Part shown: positions 23,997-32,783 of the stretch, in pieces | Numbering within the stretch: position 1 is the first letter of the stretch | Layout of the letters: the number at the start of each line of letters is the position of its first letter | Assembly: GCF_000240225.1 (NCBI RefSeq) | Contig: NZ_AGUD01000297.1 | Span: 1 to 44,241 of the forward strand | From: Patulibacter medicamentivorans | GTDB taxonomy: Bacteria; Actinomycetota; Thermoleophilia; Solirubrobacterales; Solirubrobacteraceae | Direction of reading: 5' to 3' | DNA: 44,241 nucleotides | The notes under the pieces: model-generated | Seen by the model: the letters and a program-made list of their open reading frames with translations, nothing else | Told to the model about the DNA's origin: nothing | The model's database searches: none | Position numbers and translations under genes: made by a program

Positions 23997-26918
23997 GTGG
24001 CCGTCCGCTCGACCTCCGTCCTGCTCGCGACCGTTCTCGTCGGGACGTTGCTCGCGTTCCTCGCCGCGGGGGTGATCGGGACGCCGTCGGCAGCGGCGCA
24101 CTGCGGACCGCCGCCGCACACGGGCCCGGGAATCCACAAGCCCGCGGGGGCCCCCGGGTGCCCGATCATCCCCCCGGACCCGCTGCCCGATCCCGATCCG
24201 GAGCTGCCGGTCGAGCTGGGGCCCGGGAGCCGGAGCATGAAGGTGACCTGGAAGCAGACCGGCGTCCCGCGCCAGGTCCGGTTCAAGCTCGTGGCGGTCC
24301 TCGAGATCGGTCCCGGCATCAGCTTCCCCGTCGCGGTCGGCACCAAGTTCACCGGCGGGGGCCTGTTCCTCACCGGCACCGGCCTGCCGTCGAGCTCCCC
24401 CGAGATGACGATCACGGCCGTCGACCACCAGCGGGGCGACTTCACCGCCGAGGCCGAGGTCACGCACACCTACGGCGGGGACGAGACCCGCTTCCCGGCC
24501 TCCTGGGGCCTCCCGGCGCCGCCGGCGGACGGCGCCGGACGAACACGCTTCGACCGGGGACACATCAACAACGGCGTCGATCCCGACGGCCCCCCGATGC
24601 CCGCCACCGTGAGGACCGTGGTCGACCTCTCCGTCCCCGAGAGCCCGGAGAGCCTGCTGCCACCGGTGGTCAAGTGCCGGCTGCGCACGGTCTGCCAGTT
24701 CGGGCCGCGGGTGAAGGGCCCGGTCGACGGGTTGCGCTTCCGCCTCGCCACGCCGGCCGAGCTGGGGCAGTCCGGGTCGCGCGAGTTCGCGCATCCGGGA
24801 CCGCCGCAGGCGACCCACGCGGCGACCGTCGATCCCGAGACAGGTGTCTTCAGCTGGAACACGACCGGTGCGCAGCGACGGTCCGCCGGGCGGTCGTTCT
24901 ACTCGACCCAGATCGTGATCGAGCGGAAGAACGCGGCCGGCGACGTGGTCGTCGCGTCGTCGGCGGACTTCGTGATCGAGCTGACGGACGAGGCGTCGGG
25001 GTGCGTGGACACCGACGACGACGGGTCCAGCGACGACGACCAGGACGGGCTCTGCGACAGCTGGGAGACCACGGGCATCGACGTCGACGACGACGGCGAG
25101 GTCGACCTGAAGCTCTACGACGGCAACCGCGACGGCACGATCTCCGCGTCCGAGCGCGGCGACCCGGATGTGCCCGACGTCTTCGTCGAGGTCGACTACA
25201 TGCCGCTGTTGCGGCCCTCGCCGACGGCGCTGGACGCGGTGGTCCGCGCCTTCGCGGCCGCGCCCCGGCCGATCCGGCTGCACTACGTCGTCGACGACAT
25301 GATCCCGTTCGCCGAGAACACGATCTTCACCGGCTGCCCCGCCGACTGCCCGGCCGGCGCGGTCGACTTCAACGACCGCAAGGCGGAGTTCTTCGGAACC
25401 GCCGGCGAGCGCGCCGGGACCCACAGCGACAAGGTTCTCGAAAGCAAGCGGCTGGCGTTCCACTACGCCCAGTGGATCCACGGTCTGGCGGGCTACGGAA
25501 CGACGTCCGGCCGATCCGAGGTCGGCGGCAACGACCTCGTCGTCTCGCTCGGCCGATGGGGCCTTCTCTTCGGCCGCCGGGGTGGAACCGCCGACGACCA
25601 AGCGGGCACGTTCATGCACGAGCTCGGGCACAACTTCGGGCTGCGGCACGGTGGCGGGGACAACGTGCAGTGCAAGCCGAACTACCTCTCGGTCATGAAC
25701 TACGCCCGTCAGTTCGAGGGCGGAATGACGCCCCACCGGCGCCTGGACTACTCCCGCGCCGCGCTCCCGACCCTCGACGAGGCGGCGCTCGTCGAGGCGA
25801 ACGGCATCGGCGTCGCCGGACCGAGCGACGAGGTCGTGGCCCACGGCCCCGGGCGCATCCGCGTGTCGCCGGTCGCCGGCCCGATCGACTGGGACGACGG
25901 GCAGCCCGAGGGTCCGGACGTCCCGGTCTCCGCGGACATCAACGACCTCGGGAACCCCAGCTGCGTCGGCGCGGGCACCATGCTGACCGGCTACGACGAC
26001 TGGGCGAACCTCGACCTCCGCTTCCATGACTCCCCGGACTTCGCCGACGGGGCCGGAACGACGGTCGACGAGCAGTCCGAGGAGCTCACGTACGACGCGC
26101 TCGCCGCGATCTCGCCCGATGATGACGACGACGGCGTCCGCGACATCGACGACCTCTGCCGGGGCCGGGCCGACCCCGGCCAGGAGGATCGCGACGGCGA
26201 CGGCGTCGGCGACCGCTGCCAGCCCCAGGCCCGTGACGACCGCTTCGCGGCGCCGGGCGGGCGGCTGATCGCACCACGACCGGGAATCCTGGCCAACGAC
26301 ACCCTCGGTGGCGCGCTGCTCACCCGGCAGACCGTCACCACCGCCAACGGCGGCCGGGCGACGATCAAGGCCGACGGCTCGGTCGACTACGCCGCCGCGG
26401 CCGGCTTCACCGGCACCGACAGCTTCGAGTACGTGCTCGAGAACTCCCCGGCGGCCTCGACCGCCACCGCGCGCATCGATGTCGCGGCGGCCGGCGCGCC
26501 CCAGGTCGATCCGCCGTCCGGACCGGGCGCCGCGGGTGACGGACCCCCACCCGCGCCACCCGGCCGCAGCGCGACGATCGGGAAGATCACCGCGACCGCC
26601 AAGGCCGGCGGCAAGATCCGGCTCCGCATCGCCACGACCGGCGCCGGGGCGCTCCAGGCGGTCGCCACGATCCGCCGCCGCGCCACCCCGAAGCGCGGTG
26701 GCAAGCCGGTGAAGACCGTCACCGTGCGCTACGGGTCGGCCAGGCGGACGCTCCGATCCGGCGGCACCGTCACCGTCACCATCGCACCGGGCACGAGTCT
26801 GCTGCGGACGCTCCGGAAGACCAAGCGGCTGCCCGTCGCGCTCGCCGTCACCCTCGCTCCCGGCCGGGGAGCGACGACCGTCACGAGGCGCGCCCGCGTG
26901 ACGGCGCGCCTGCGCTAG
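23997..26918 (+). CDS. Secreted zincin metalloprotease with Ca-binding and Ig-like domains
   Basis: A 973-aa secreted protein. The signal peptide covers about 1-34 (LLATVLVGTLLAFLAAGVIG, cut near SAAA). A beta-rich region follows, then an Asp-rich calcium-binding stretch at about 338-370. The protease domain carries H541-E-L-G-H545-x5-H551 (HELGHNFGLRH) with a downstream Met-turn at M567 (SVMNY), diagnostic of metzincins. A thrombospondin-type-3-like Asp repeat lies at about 706-742 and a cadherin/Ig-like bacterial domain at about 746-835. A basic beta tail (about 855-973) is like those of two neighbouring proteins. It probably degrades or remodels extracellular proteins. The GTG start fits the promoter. 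The next gene begins 1 nt after its stop, so they are co-transcribed. Confidence 0.88.
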   Translation: MAVRSTSVLLATVLVGTLLAFLAAGVIGTPSAAAHCGPPPHTGPGIHKPAGAPGCPIIPPDPLPDPDPELPVELGPGSRSMKVTWKQTGVPRQVRFKLVAVLEIGPGISFPVAVGTKFTGGGLFLTGTGLPSSSPEMTITAVDHQRGDFTAEAEVTHTYGGDETRFPASWGLPAPPADGAGRTRFDRGHINNGVDPDGPPMPATVRTVVDLSVPESPESLLPPVVKCRLRTVCQFGPRVKGPVDGLRFRLATPAELGQSGSREFAHPGPPQATHAATVDPETGVFSWNTTGAQRRSAGRSFYSTQIVIERKNAAGDVVVASSADFVIELTDEASGCVDTDDDGSSDDDQDGLCDSWETTGIDVDDDGEVDLKLYDGNRDGTISASERGDPDVPDVFVEVDYMPLLRPSPTALDAVVRAFAAAPRPIRLHYVVDDMIPFAENTIFTGCPADCPAGAVDFNDRKAEFFGTAGERAGTHSDKVLESKRLAFHYAQWIHGLAGYGTTSGRSEVGGNDLVVSLGRWGLLFGRRGGTADDQAGTFMHELGHNFGLRHGGGDNVQCKPNYLSVMNYARQFEGGMTPHRRLDYSRAALPTLDEAALVEANGIGVAGPSDEVVAHGPGRIRVSPVAGPIDWDDGQPEGPDVPVSADINDLGNPSCVGAGTMLTGYDDWANLDLRFHDSPDFADGAGTTVDEQSEELTYDALAAISPDDDDDGVRDIDDLCRGRADPGQEDRDGDGVGDRCQPQARDDRFAAPGGRLIAPRPGILANDTLGGALLTRQTVTTANGGRATIKADGSVDYAAAAGFTGTDSFEYVLENSPAASTATARIDVAAAGAPQVDPPSGPGAAGDGPPPAPPGRSATIGKITATAKAGGKIRLRIATTGAGALQAVATIRRRATPKRGGKPVKTVTVRYGSARRTLRSGGTVTVTIAPGTSLLRTLRKTKRLPVALAVTLAPGRGATTVTRRARVTARLR

Positions 26919-27533
26919 ATGCGCCGCGAAGCGTCGATGGTGGTCCTCGCCGGTGCGGCGATCGTGCTCGGCGGGTGCGCGGACCACGACCGCGCGGCCG
27001 ACCGGTCGGGACCGCCGGCGGCCAGGCCGCCGGCGCCACGATCGCCGCTGACCGAGGATCCGCGGGCGTTCCCGCCGTTGACCGCCGCCCAGGCGGTCCG
27101 GATCGCCAGGCGCGTCGCGCTGGTCCGTGCCGGACGCTCGACCGTCGTCGAGGGCGCCCCGGGGACGCCGTTCACGCGGACCGCGTTCACCGCCCAGGTG
27201 GTGCTCAAGGGGCGGCTCCCGCGGCGGTTCGTCGTGCGCGTCATCGGCGGCCGGCTTGGCAACCAGCAGGTCGATCCGATCATCGCGCCGTTCGTTCCCG
27301 GGCAGCGGTACATCCTGTTCTTCGGGCCGGACGGCCCGGCGGGGCCGACGATCGTCGCGCAGGCACGGTACGCGGTCTCCGACGCGGGGCTCGTCACTCC
27401 GGCGCTGACGGGCATCCCGCCACTGGCCGCCGACTCCGCGCGGCCGGCGCGCGTCGCCGCCGGACAGCGTCTGGACGACGTCCTGCGCGCGATCCGCCGG
27501 TACGTCCACCACCACTCGCAGAGGGCTTCATGA
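26919..27533 (+). CDS. Lipoprotein encoded between two metalloproteases
   Basis: A 204-aa protein with a lipoprotein signal (lipobox L17-G18-G19-C20), then a Pro/Ala-rich linker. A compact domain at about 65-165 contains FTAQVVLKGRLPRRFVVRVIGG, PFVPGQRYILFFG and AQARYAV. I do not recognise it with certainty. The pattern of a strand plus LKG, followed by a GG turn and a PGxxYxLF strand, recalls small beta-barrel (OB/NTR-like) proteins that I have the impression of seeing near bacterial matrixin-type genes; this is inference. It begins at the nucleotide after the upstream stop and overlaps the downstream ATG by 4 nt. Its position suggests a membrane-tethered partner, chaperone or inhibitor of the flanking proteases. 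Confidence 0.72.
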   Translation: MRREASMVVLAGAAIVLGGCADHDRAADRSGPPAARPPAPRSPLTEDPRAFPPLTAAQAVRIARRVALVRAGRSTVVEGAPGTPFTRTAFTAQVVLKGRLPRRFVVRVIGGRLGNQQVDPIIAPFVPGQRYILFFGPDGPAGPTIVAQARYAVSDAGLVTPALTGIPPLAADSARPARVAAGQRLDDVLRAIRRYVHHHSQRAS

Positions 27534-30500
27534 TCGTTCGCCGCACCGCGCTCCTCGTGGGCCTGCTGTTGATCCTGGTCGCCGGCTCCCCGGCGGCCGC
27601 CTACGAACTGAACTCCGTCAAACGGGGCGCCGCGCAGCTGCCGGCGCGCTGGACGACCCTGCCGATCGACGTCATCACCGACCACGGGCCGACCGACCTC
27701 ACGAGCGAGACCATCGCGGCGATGGAGACCTGGAACAACGTCCGGACGGCGCGTGACGTGTTCGGGCTCGCGACGACGGCGACGGAGGACTTCACGGGCG
27801 CGAACTACGGCACGGCATGGGGCAAGCTGACCGGCGACGGGCGGCACGAGATCGTCGTCGACGAGGACTTCTCGGCGGTCGCGGCAGTCGGGTTCGCCCC
27901 GGAGACCGTCAACGGCGTCACGCTGAACCACACCACCGTCGTCGACGGCGTCGCGGTCACCGACGACACCTGGGCGATCGTGACCCTGCGCGGGGATCGG
28001 CGCTCGACGCTGCTCCACGAGCTTGGTCACGCGATCAACATCGCCCACTCGTCGATGGGCGCCTACCTCGGCGCCCGGGCCAATCTCGCGTCGATCACGG
28101 ACGACGACCTGCCGACGATGAACTTCTTCACCGATTCCTCCCGCCGGGGGAACGCGCTGTCGGCCGACGACGCTGCGGCGATCTCGGACGCCTATCCCGA
28201 CGACGCGGCGGCCAGCGAGTTGGGCACGATCCGCGGGAAGGTGACGCGGTGCGACAGTGGTGAGCCGGTGCTCGGCGCGAACGTCCGGGCCGTGAACGTC
28301 AACGACCGCTCCGTCCAGCTGGCGCGGGTCACGGGGTTCGACGGGCGGGACGACGGCTCCTACGTGATCCACGGCGTGCCGCCCGGTCGCTATGAGGTGC
28401 TGGTGGAGCCGCTGACGGCCGACCTGCCGATCCGGAGGTCGCTCAGCCTGCATACGCGCGTCGACTCCGACTTCGCGCAGGAGTTCCACACCGGAGCCGT
28501 CGAGAGCGACTGCGGTCTCGATGCGGACCCATCCGCCAAGGAGCCGGTCGACGTCCAGGCGGGGGGCTCGGTCACGGCGCCCGTCGAGGTCGATCCGGTC
28601 GAGCTGGCGCTGGTGGTCGACACGACGAAGAGCATGGAGGACGAGCTGCTGGCGACAGTGATCGGGCTGCACTTCGCGCTCGACGACATCGCGGCGGACG
28701 CGGAGGCCAAGGGCAAGCCGTTCCCGCGGACGGCGATCGTCTCGTTCAAGGACACGCCCAAGGTCGAGCTGATCAGCCGCGACAGGGAAGCGCTCAAGAC
28801 CGCGCTCGGCGGGTTGACCGCCGACGGCGGCGGGCCCTGTCCGGAGGCCTCGAACGCCGCCCTGCTGGCAGCCGGCCGGATGATGGCCAAGAACGGACGC
28901 GCGATCCTGGCGACCGACGCGGACAGCTTGCCGGACGGGCCGTCGGCGGAGACGGTCGCGCAGCTGTTCACGAGCAAGGGCATGCGGATCTCGGCCGTTC
29001 TCGCGGGCACCTGCGCGGTCGCCGGCCTCGGCGAGGACCGCCGCCTAGGGGACCAGCAGCGGAGCGGTGCGGAGCGAGCCGGGGGACGACGCTCGGACAT
29101 CGCCGGGCCGGCGTCGGCCAGCGTCGAGCCGGTCGACGAGCTCGGCGCCGTCGACGCGGTGCCGCTGTTCAGCTCGCTCGCCGCCGCGACGGGCGGGTCG
29201 TTCGTGTCGGCGTTCCCGCGTCCGGGCTCCGGGCCGGAGCCGGACGCGTCTCGGGCGTTCGCGGACGCGGTGTCGAACGCACTGGTCAGCGGGGTGATGC
29301 CGGCGGTGACGACGGCGGCGCCGTCGACGCTGCCGCAGGATTCGCGGGTGACGGTGGAGTTGGCGGGGGCGCTGACGAACTTCGGCCCCTCCAGCACGGT
29401 GTCGGTCACGGGAACCGGCGTGCAGGTGGTGTCGCGAGAGGTGCGCTCGCCGACGCGGATGCTCGTGACGCTGGCGGTCGCTCCGGACGCGGAGGTGGGC
29501 TCCCGGGACGTGATGGTGCAGACCGACGTCGGCGGCGCTCCGGAGCTGGCGCGGGGGCGGGGGGCGCTGCGGATCGCGGAGCCGCCGGTCGGCCCGACGG
29601 TCGTCGGGGCGGCGCCGGCGCAGGGCCGCGTCGGCGAGACCCTGGACGTGACGGTCTCGGCGACCGGGTCGGGGTTCGTGGACGGCCAGAGCGGCGCGAG
29701 CTTCGGGTCGGGGGTGACCGTGAACCGCACGCGCGTGACGTCGCCGACCTCGGCCGTGGTGAACGTGACCATCGGCCCCGGCGCGAAGCTGGGCTTCCAC
29801 GACGTGTCGGTCACGACCGGCGGCGAGACCGCGGACGAGCAGGTCACCGGCCCGTTCCTCGTCGTCCCGCAACCGCCGTCGATCCCGATGCTGCGGGGCG
29901 CGACGACCCCGGCGGCGCGCGGCGACGTCGTCGACGTCGCGCTGACGGGGGTGCGGACGAGCTTCGCGGCGGACGCGTCGGTCGCCGAGGTGCTCGGCGG
30001 CGGCGTGCAGGTTCTCTCGACCACCGTTCACGACGCCACGCACGCCACGGCCCGGGTGCGGGTGGACCCGGACGCGGCGCTGGGCCTCCGGGACCTGACG
30101 ATCAGCACCGGCGCGGAGGTCGCCACGCTGCTCGACGGGCTGTCGATCGCCGCGGTCGCTGGTCGGCCGGGCTGGCCGGTGGACCCCGGCCCGTTCGTGC
30201 CGTCGCCGCCGCCCGCCGGGCCGGGGACCGCCGGCGGCCCGGGCCCGACGCCGACCGCGAAGGCGAAGGCGACGATCGCCAAGCGGTTGCGCTTCGACCG
30301 CCGCCGACGGCTGCTGGCCGACGTCCGCTGCGCGCCGGGCGGCCCCGCCTGCCGCGGCCGGCTGACCGTCGCGGTCCGCGTCGGTCGCGGGAGCCACGTC
30401 TTCGCCGTCACCAAGCTCCGCCTGCGCGCCGGCCGGACGCAGCGCCTCCGTCTGACGGGCGCCCGCACCACGCTCCGCCGAGCCGCCGGCGGGCGACGTC

Positions 30501-30580
30501 TGGTCACGGTCGCCGTGCGGCTCGACGACGGCGCTCGGACGACGCTGAGTCGGCGGCTGCGGTTTCCGAAGCCGCGCTGA
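27530..30580 (+). CDS. Secreted matrixin-like metalloprotease with VWA and three Ig-like repeats
   Basis: A 1016-aa secreted protein, signal peptide about 1-24 (VGLLLILVAGSPAAA). The zincin domain (about 35-220) has H163-E-L-G-H167-x5-H173 followed by SS, and a Met-turn at M197 (PTMNFF). The usual Gly of HExxHxxGxxH is Asn170. A carboxypeptidase-regulatory-like beta domain lies at about 233-300 (GTIRGKVTRCDSGEPVLGA). A von Willebrand A domain starts at about 360 with MIDAS-like D364-T-T-K-S368. Three related Ig/TIG-like repeats lie at about 606-680, 704-780 and 800-880. A Pro/Gly linker and a basic C-terminal beta module (about 908-1016) end the protein. VWA plus Ig repeats suggest adhesion to a protein target. 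The ATG overlaps the lipoprotein stop (ATGA). Confidence 0.88.
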   Translation: MIVRRTALLVGLLLILVAGSPAAAYELNSVKRGAAQLPARWTTLPIDVITDHGPTDLTSETIAAMETWNNVRTARDVFGLATTATEDFTGANYGTAWGKLTGDGRHEIVVDEDFSAVAAVGFAPETVNGVTLNHTTVVDGVAVTDDTWAIVTLRGDRRSTLLHELGHAINIAHSSMGAYLGARANLASITDDDLPTMNFFTDSSRRGNALSADDAAAISDAYPDDAAASELGTIRGKVTRCDSGEPVLGANVRAVNVNDRSVQLARVTGFDGRDDGSYVIHGVPPGRYEVLVEPLTADLPIRRSLSLHTRVDSDFAQEFHTGAVESDCGLDADPSAKEPVDVQAGGSVTAPVEVDPVELALVVDTTKSMEDELLATVIGLHFALDDIAADAEAKGKPFPRTAIVSFKDTPKVELISRDREALKTALGGLTADGGGPCPEASNAALLAAGRMMAKNGRAILATDADSLPDGPSAETVAQLFTSKGMRISAVLAGTCAVAGLGEDRRLGDQQRSGAERAGGRRSDIAGPASASVEPVDELGAVDAVPLFSSLAAATGGSFVSAFPRPGSGPEPDASRAFADAVSNALVSGVMPAVTTAAPSTLPQDSRVTVELAGALTNFGPSSTVSVTGTGVQVVSREVRSPTRMLVTLAVAPDAEVGSRDVMVQTDVGGAPELARGRGALRIAEPPVGPTVVGAAPAQGRVGETLDVTVSATGSGFVDGQSGASFGSGVTVNRTRVTSPTSAVVNVTIGPGAKLGFHDVSVTTGGETADEQVTGPFLVVPQPPSIPMLRGATTPAARGDVVDVALTGVRTSFAADASVAEVLGGGVQVLSTTVHDATHATARVRVDPDAALGLRDLTISTGAEVATLLDGLSIAAVAGRPGWPVDPGPFVPSPPPAGPGTAGGPGPTPTAKAKATIAKRLRFDRRRRLLADVRCAPGGPACRGRLTVAVRVGRGSHVFAVTKLRLRAGRTQRLRLTGARTTLRRAAGGRRLVTVAVRLDDGARTTLSRRLRFPKPR

Positions 30581-30843
30581 GGCGTCGTCGACGATCGGGG
30601 CCGCGGTCGGATGCGTCGACCGCCGCGCGCACCGCCGGCCGCCGGTACGGGAGATCGCCGGCTGCGCCGGACCCGTTTCGCCACGAGGTCTACCGCGACG
30701 GCGGCTACCTCGCCCTGGGGGGGGATCGCCGGCGAGCGGGAGGTCTCGTCGTACGGCTCTGGCTCCCGGCGGGGAACGGAGCTCATCGCGAGCGCCCGTG
30801 GTTTCGCCGATGCGGCCCGGCGGCCGTCGCGGATAATGATCCG
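30581..30843. other. Intergenic region without convincing gene
   Basis: About 260 nt between the protease operon and the next secreted-protein gene. One frame stays open here but shows no recognisable domain and runs into the next gene out of frame with it. The only signal seen is the GATAAT hexamer at its right end. Confidence 0.4.
30832..30837 (+). promoter_or_regulatory. -10 element GATAAT before the 30844 gene
   Basis: GATAAT ends 6 nt before the ATG at 30844, close to the canonical TATAAT and consistent with a leaderless start. Confidence 0.55.
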
Positions 30844-32184
30844 ATGCCCTCCGCCCGGTTCCTCCCGATCGCGCTCGCCGCCGCTGCCTTGGCTGGTGCG
30901 GTGGCTCGCCCAGCAGGGGCCACCCAGGTCGCCTACGTCGACGGCGACCAGGTGTGGGTGTCGACGCTCGACGGTACCCAGAAGCGGTCGCTGTCCGGCC
31001 CGTCGCCGGACGAGAAGCAGTGGCGCGAGGTCACGCAGGGCGACGACGGGTCGGTCCTCGGCGTCCGGCGGGAGAGCGGCAAGATGGGGACGATCAACGC
31101 GACGCGGCTGTGGGGACCGGATGGGACGCTTCGCGGCGAGGGCGCGCTGACCGCGCCCAGCGGCCGCACCAGCTACGCCTTTCCGGTCACGCTCGACCTG
31201 ACGCCCGACGGCAAGACGGTCGTCTACGGCTACGCGAATTGGACCGGCTTCGGCCTCAGCACCCAGTACGAGTTCGGCACCTACGCCGAGGGGTCGTCCG
31301 GCTGGTACGTGGCGCCGTTCGACATCACGGACGCGCGGGCCGGCACGCTCGTCGGCCGGCGCGTGGTCGCGAACGACAGCACGACGGTCCTGCTCCAGGA
31401 CGACGGCTCGTCGGTGCCGCACAGCAACGACTTCCATCCCTGGTTCACGGGCGCCGGGGCGGGGGAGAGCGTCTCGCGCGTCGACGTCGCCGCCAACGGC
31501 AAGCTGGCGGCGGTCGAGACCTGGCCGAACGGCTCGGGCACGAACGGCCGCAAGGTCGCGATGGTGCCGTTCGCCAGCCTCGGCGCGCCGCCGCCGAGCG
31601 ACGGCTCGGACTGCTACCTGCCGGCGCAGGGCGAGCCGTCGTACGTGTCGATCTCCCAGGACGGCACGCGGATGGCCTGGCACGACGATCGCGGCGTCGT
31701 CGTCGCCGGGACCCCGGTCTGGTTCCCGTCCGCGGCCGCCTCCACCTGCAACCTCTCCTCGCCGCCGGTCGTCATCTCGGCCAGCGGGACGATGCCGTCG
31801 CTCGGCCCGTCGACCGCCGCGACGCCAGCGGCGGGACCGGGGCCGGGATCGGGCGGCGGGACGCCGGGCGGCGGCTCCTCGGGCGGCGCCGCGGCGGCGC
31901 CGAAGGTCTCGCTCTCCAAGACGCTCAGGGCCGCGGCGCTCAAGGCGGGCGTCTCGCTGAAGGTGACCGTCGCGAAGGCCGGCAAGGTCACGGCGACCGC
32001 GAAGGTGGGCAAGAAGACCGTCGCCACCGGCAAGGCGACGGCCAAGCGCGCGGGCACGGTGGAGGTCAAGCTGAAGGCGACCAAGGCCTATCGCAAGCGG
32101 CTGTCGTCGCTGCGGCGCAAGGTCCTGGCGATCGCCGTCAAGGCCGGGGGCCGCACCGTCACGGTCAAGCGCACGCTGCGCTGA
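30844..32184 (+). CDS. Secreted beta-propeller-like protein with basic C-terminal module
   Basis: A 446-aa protein. The signal peptide covers about 1-27 (FLPIALAAAALAGAVARPAGA). Residues about 28-305 contain TolB/WD40-like blade motifs: QVAYVDGDQVWVSTLDGTQKRSL, LTPDGKTVVYGY, SISQDGTRMAWHDDRGVVV. A Gly/Ser/Pro linker leads to a Lys/Arg-rich beta module at about 353-446 (SLSKTLRAAALKAGVSLKVTV, ending GRTVTVKRTLR). That module resembles the ends of the two preceding secreted proteases. The role is unknown, perhaps a surface or matrix protein. The last 97 nt overlap, in antisense, the 3' end of the GNAT toxin gene. Confidence 0.8.
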   Translation: MPSARFLPIALAAAALAGAVARPAGATQVAYVDGDQVWVSTLDGTQKRSLSGPSPDEKQWREVTQGDDGSVLGVRRESGKMGTINATRLWGPDGTLRGEGALTAPSGRTSYAFPVTLDLTPDGKTVVYGYANWTGFGLSTQYEFGTYAEGSSGWYVAPFDITDARAGTLVGRRVVANDSTTVLLQDDGSSVPHSNDFHPWFTGAGAGESVSRVDVAANGKLAAVETWPNGSGTNGRKVAMVPFASLGAPPPSDGSDCYLPAQGEPSYVSISQDGTRMAWHDDRGVVVAGTPVWFPSAAASTCNLSSPPVVISASGTMPSLGPSTAATPAAGPGPGSGGGTPGGGSSGGAAAAPKVSLSKTLRAAALKAGVSLKVTVAKAGKVTATAKVGKKTVATGKATAKRAGTVEVKLKATKAYRKRLSSLRRKVLAIAVKAGGRTVTVKRTLR

Positions 32185-32783
32185 GGTGGCGGTGACGCGG
32201 GGTCGCGCGCGAAAGGTCGGTCGTCGCGTGGCGTCGGCCGCGCCGCTCCCCTCGGAACCTCGTGCCCCAGCGCCTCGAGCGTCGCCTCGATCTCGGAGGT
32301 GAGGAGGTACAGCTCTGTGCCGGTCGGCTCGTCGGGGTCGAAGGGGTGGAAGCCGAGGCGCTCCCACCAAGCGCGTGCACGCTCGTGGAGGGCATCCACG
32401 ACGATCGCGCGGCAGGCGGCCTTGGCGTTGAGCTCGACCGCAGTGGCCAGGACGTGCGCGACGAGGGCGGTGCCAACGCCGAGCCCGCTGGAGCGGCGAT
32501 CGACCGCGAGGCGACCGAGCAGGAGGGCGGGGACCGGGTCCGGGGCGCGCTTCGCCACCAGGTCCGGCGCGGCGCTGCGGTCGATGGCAGTCATCGCGAG
32601 GCTGGCGTACGCGACGACGCGGTCCTCCGGAGTGGCGATGACCCAGGTCGCGGCGGTGTCGCCGCGACGGTTCTGCCCGGCGTAGCGACGCAGCCAGTCG
32701 TCGAGGGCCAGCTCGCCGGAGTCGAAGCCGCCGCGATCGTGTCGCGACGGATCCAACGGCTCGGGGCGGCGGAGGTCAGTCAA
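32088..32783 (-). CDS. GNAT-family toxin (TacT-like) with C-terminal extension
   Basis: A protein of 231 aa, compared with about 160-175 for typical TacT. These GNAT toxins acetylate aminoacyl-tRNA and stop translation. The acetyl-CoA motif is LLLGRLAVDRRSSGLGVGTALV (R97-S-S-G100-L-G102). The late segment ARAWWERLGFHPF matches the TacT ARAFYEHFGF-type region, but the expected catalytic Tyr is Trp140. Residues about 176-231 are Pro/Arg-rich and are encoded antisense to the end of the 30844 gene, so they may be read-through rather than functional. The start is a TTG overlapping the DUF1778 antitoxin stop by 8 nt; no better start is seen. It forms a bicistronic toxin-antitoxin unit. Confidence 0.85.
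   Translation of the reverse strand: MTDLRRPEPLDPSRHDRGGFDSGELALDDWLRRYAGQNRRGDTAATWVIATPEDRVVAYASLAMTAIDRSAAPDLVAKRAPDPVPALLLGRLAVDRRSSGLGVGTALVAHVLATAVELNAKAACRAIVVDALHERARAWWERLGFHPFDPDEPTGTELYLLTSEIEATLEALGHEVPRGAARPTPRDDRPFARDPASPPPQRSVRLTVTVRPPALTAIARTLRRSDDSRLR

Noticed and set aside
30620..30843. A possible gene remnant in an open frame before the 30844 gene
   Set aside because: No recognisable domain, no good start signal, and composition compatible with chance openness in GC-rich sequence.
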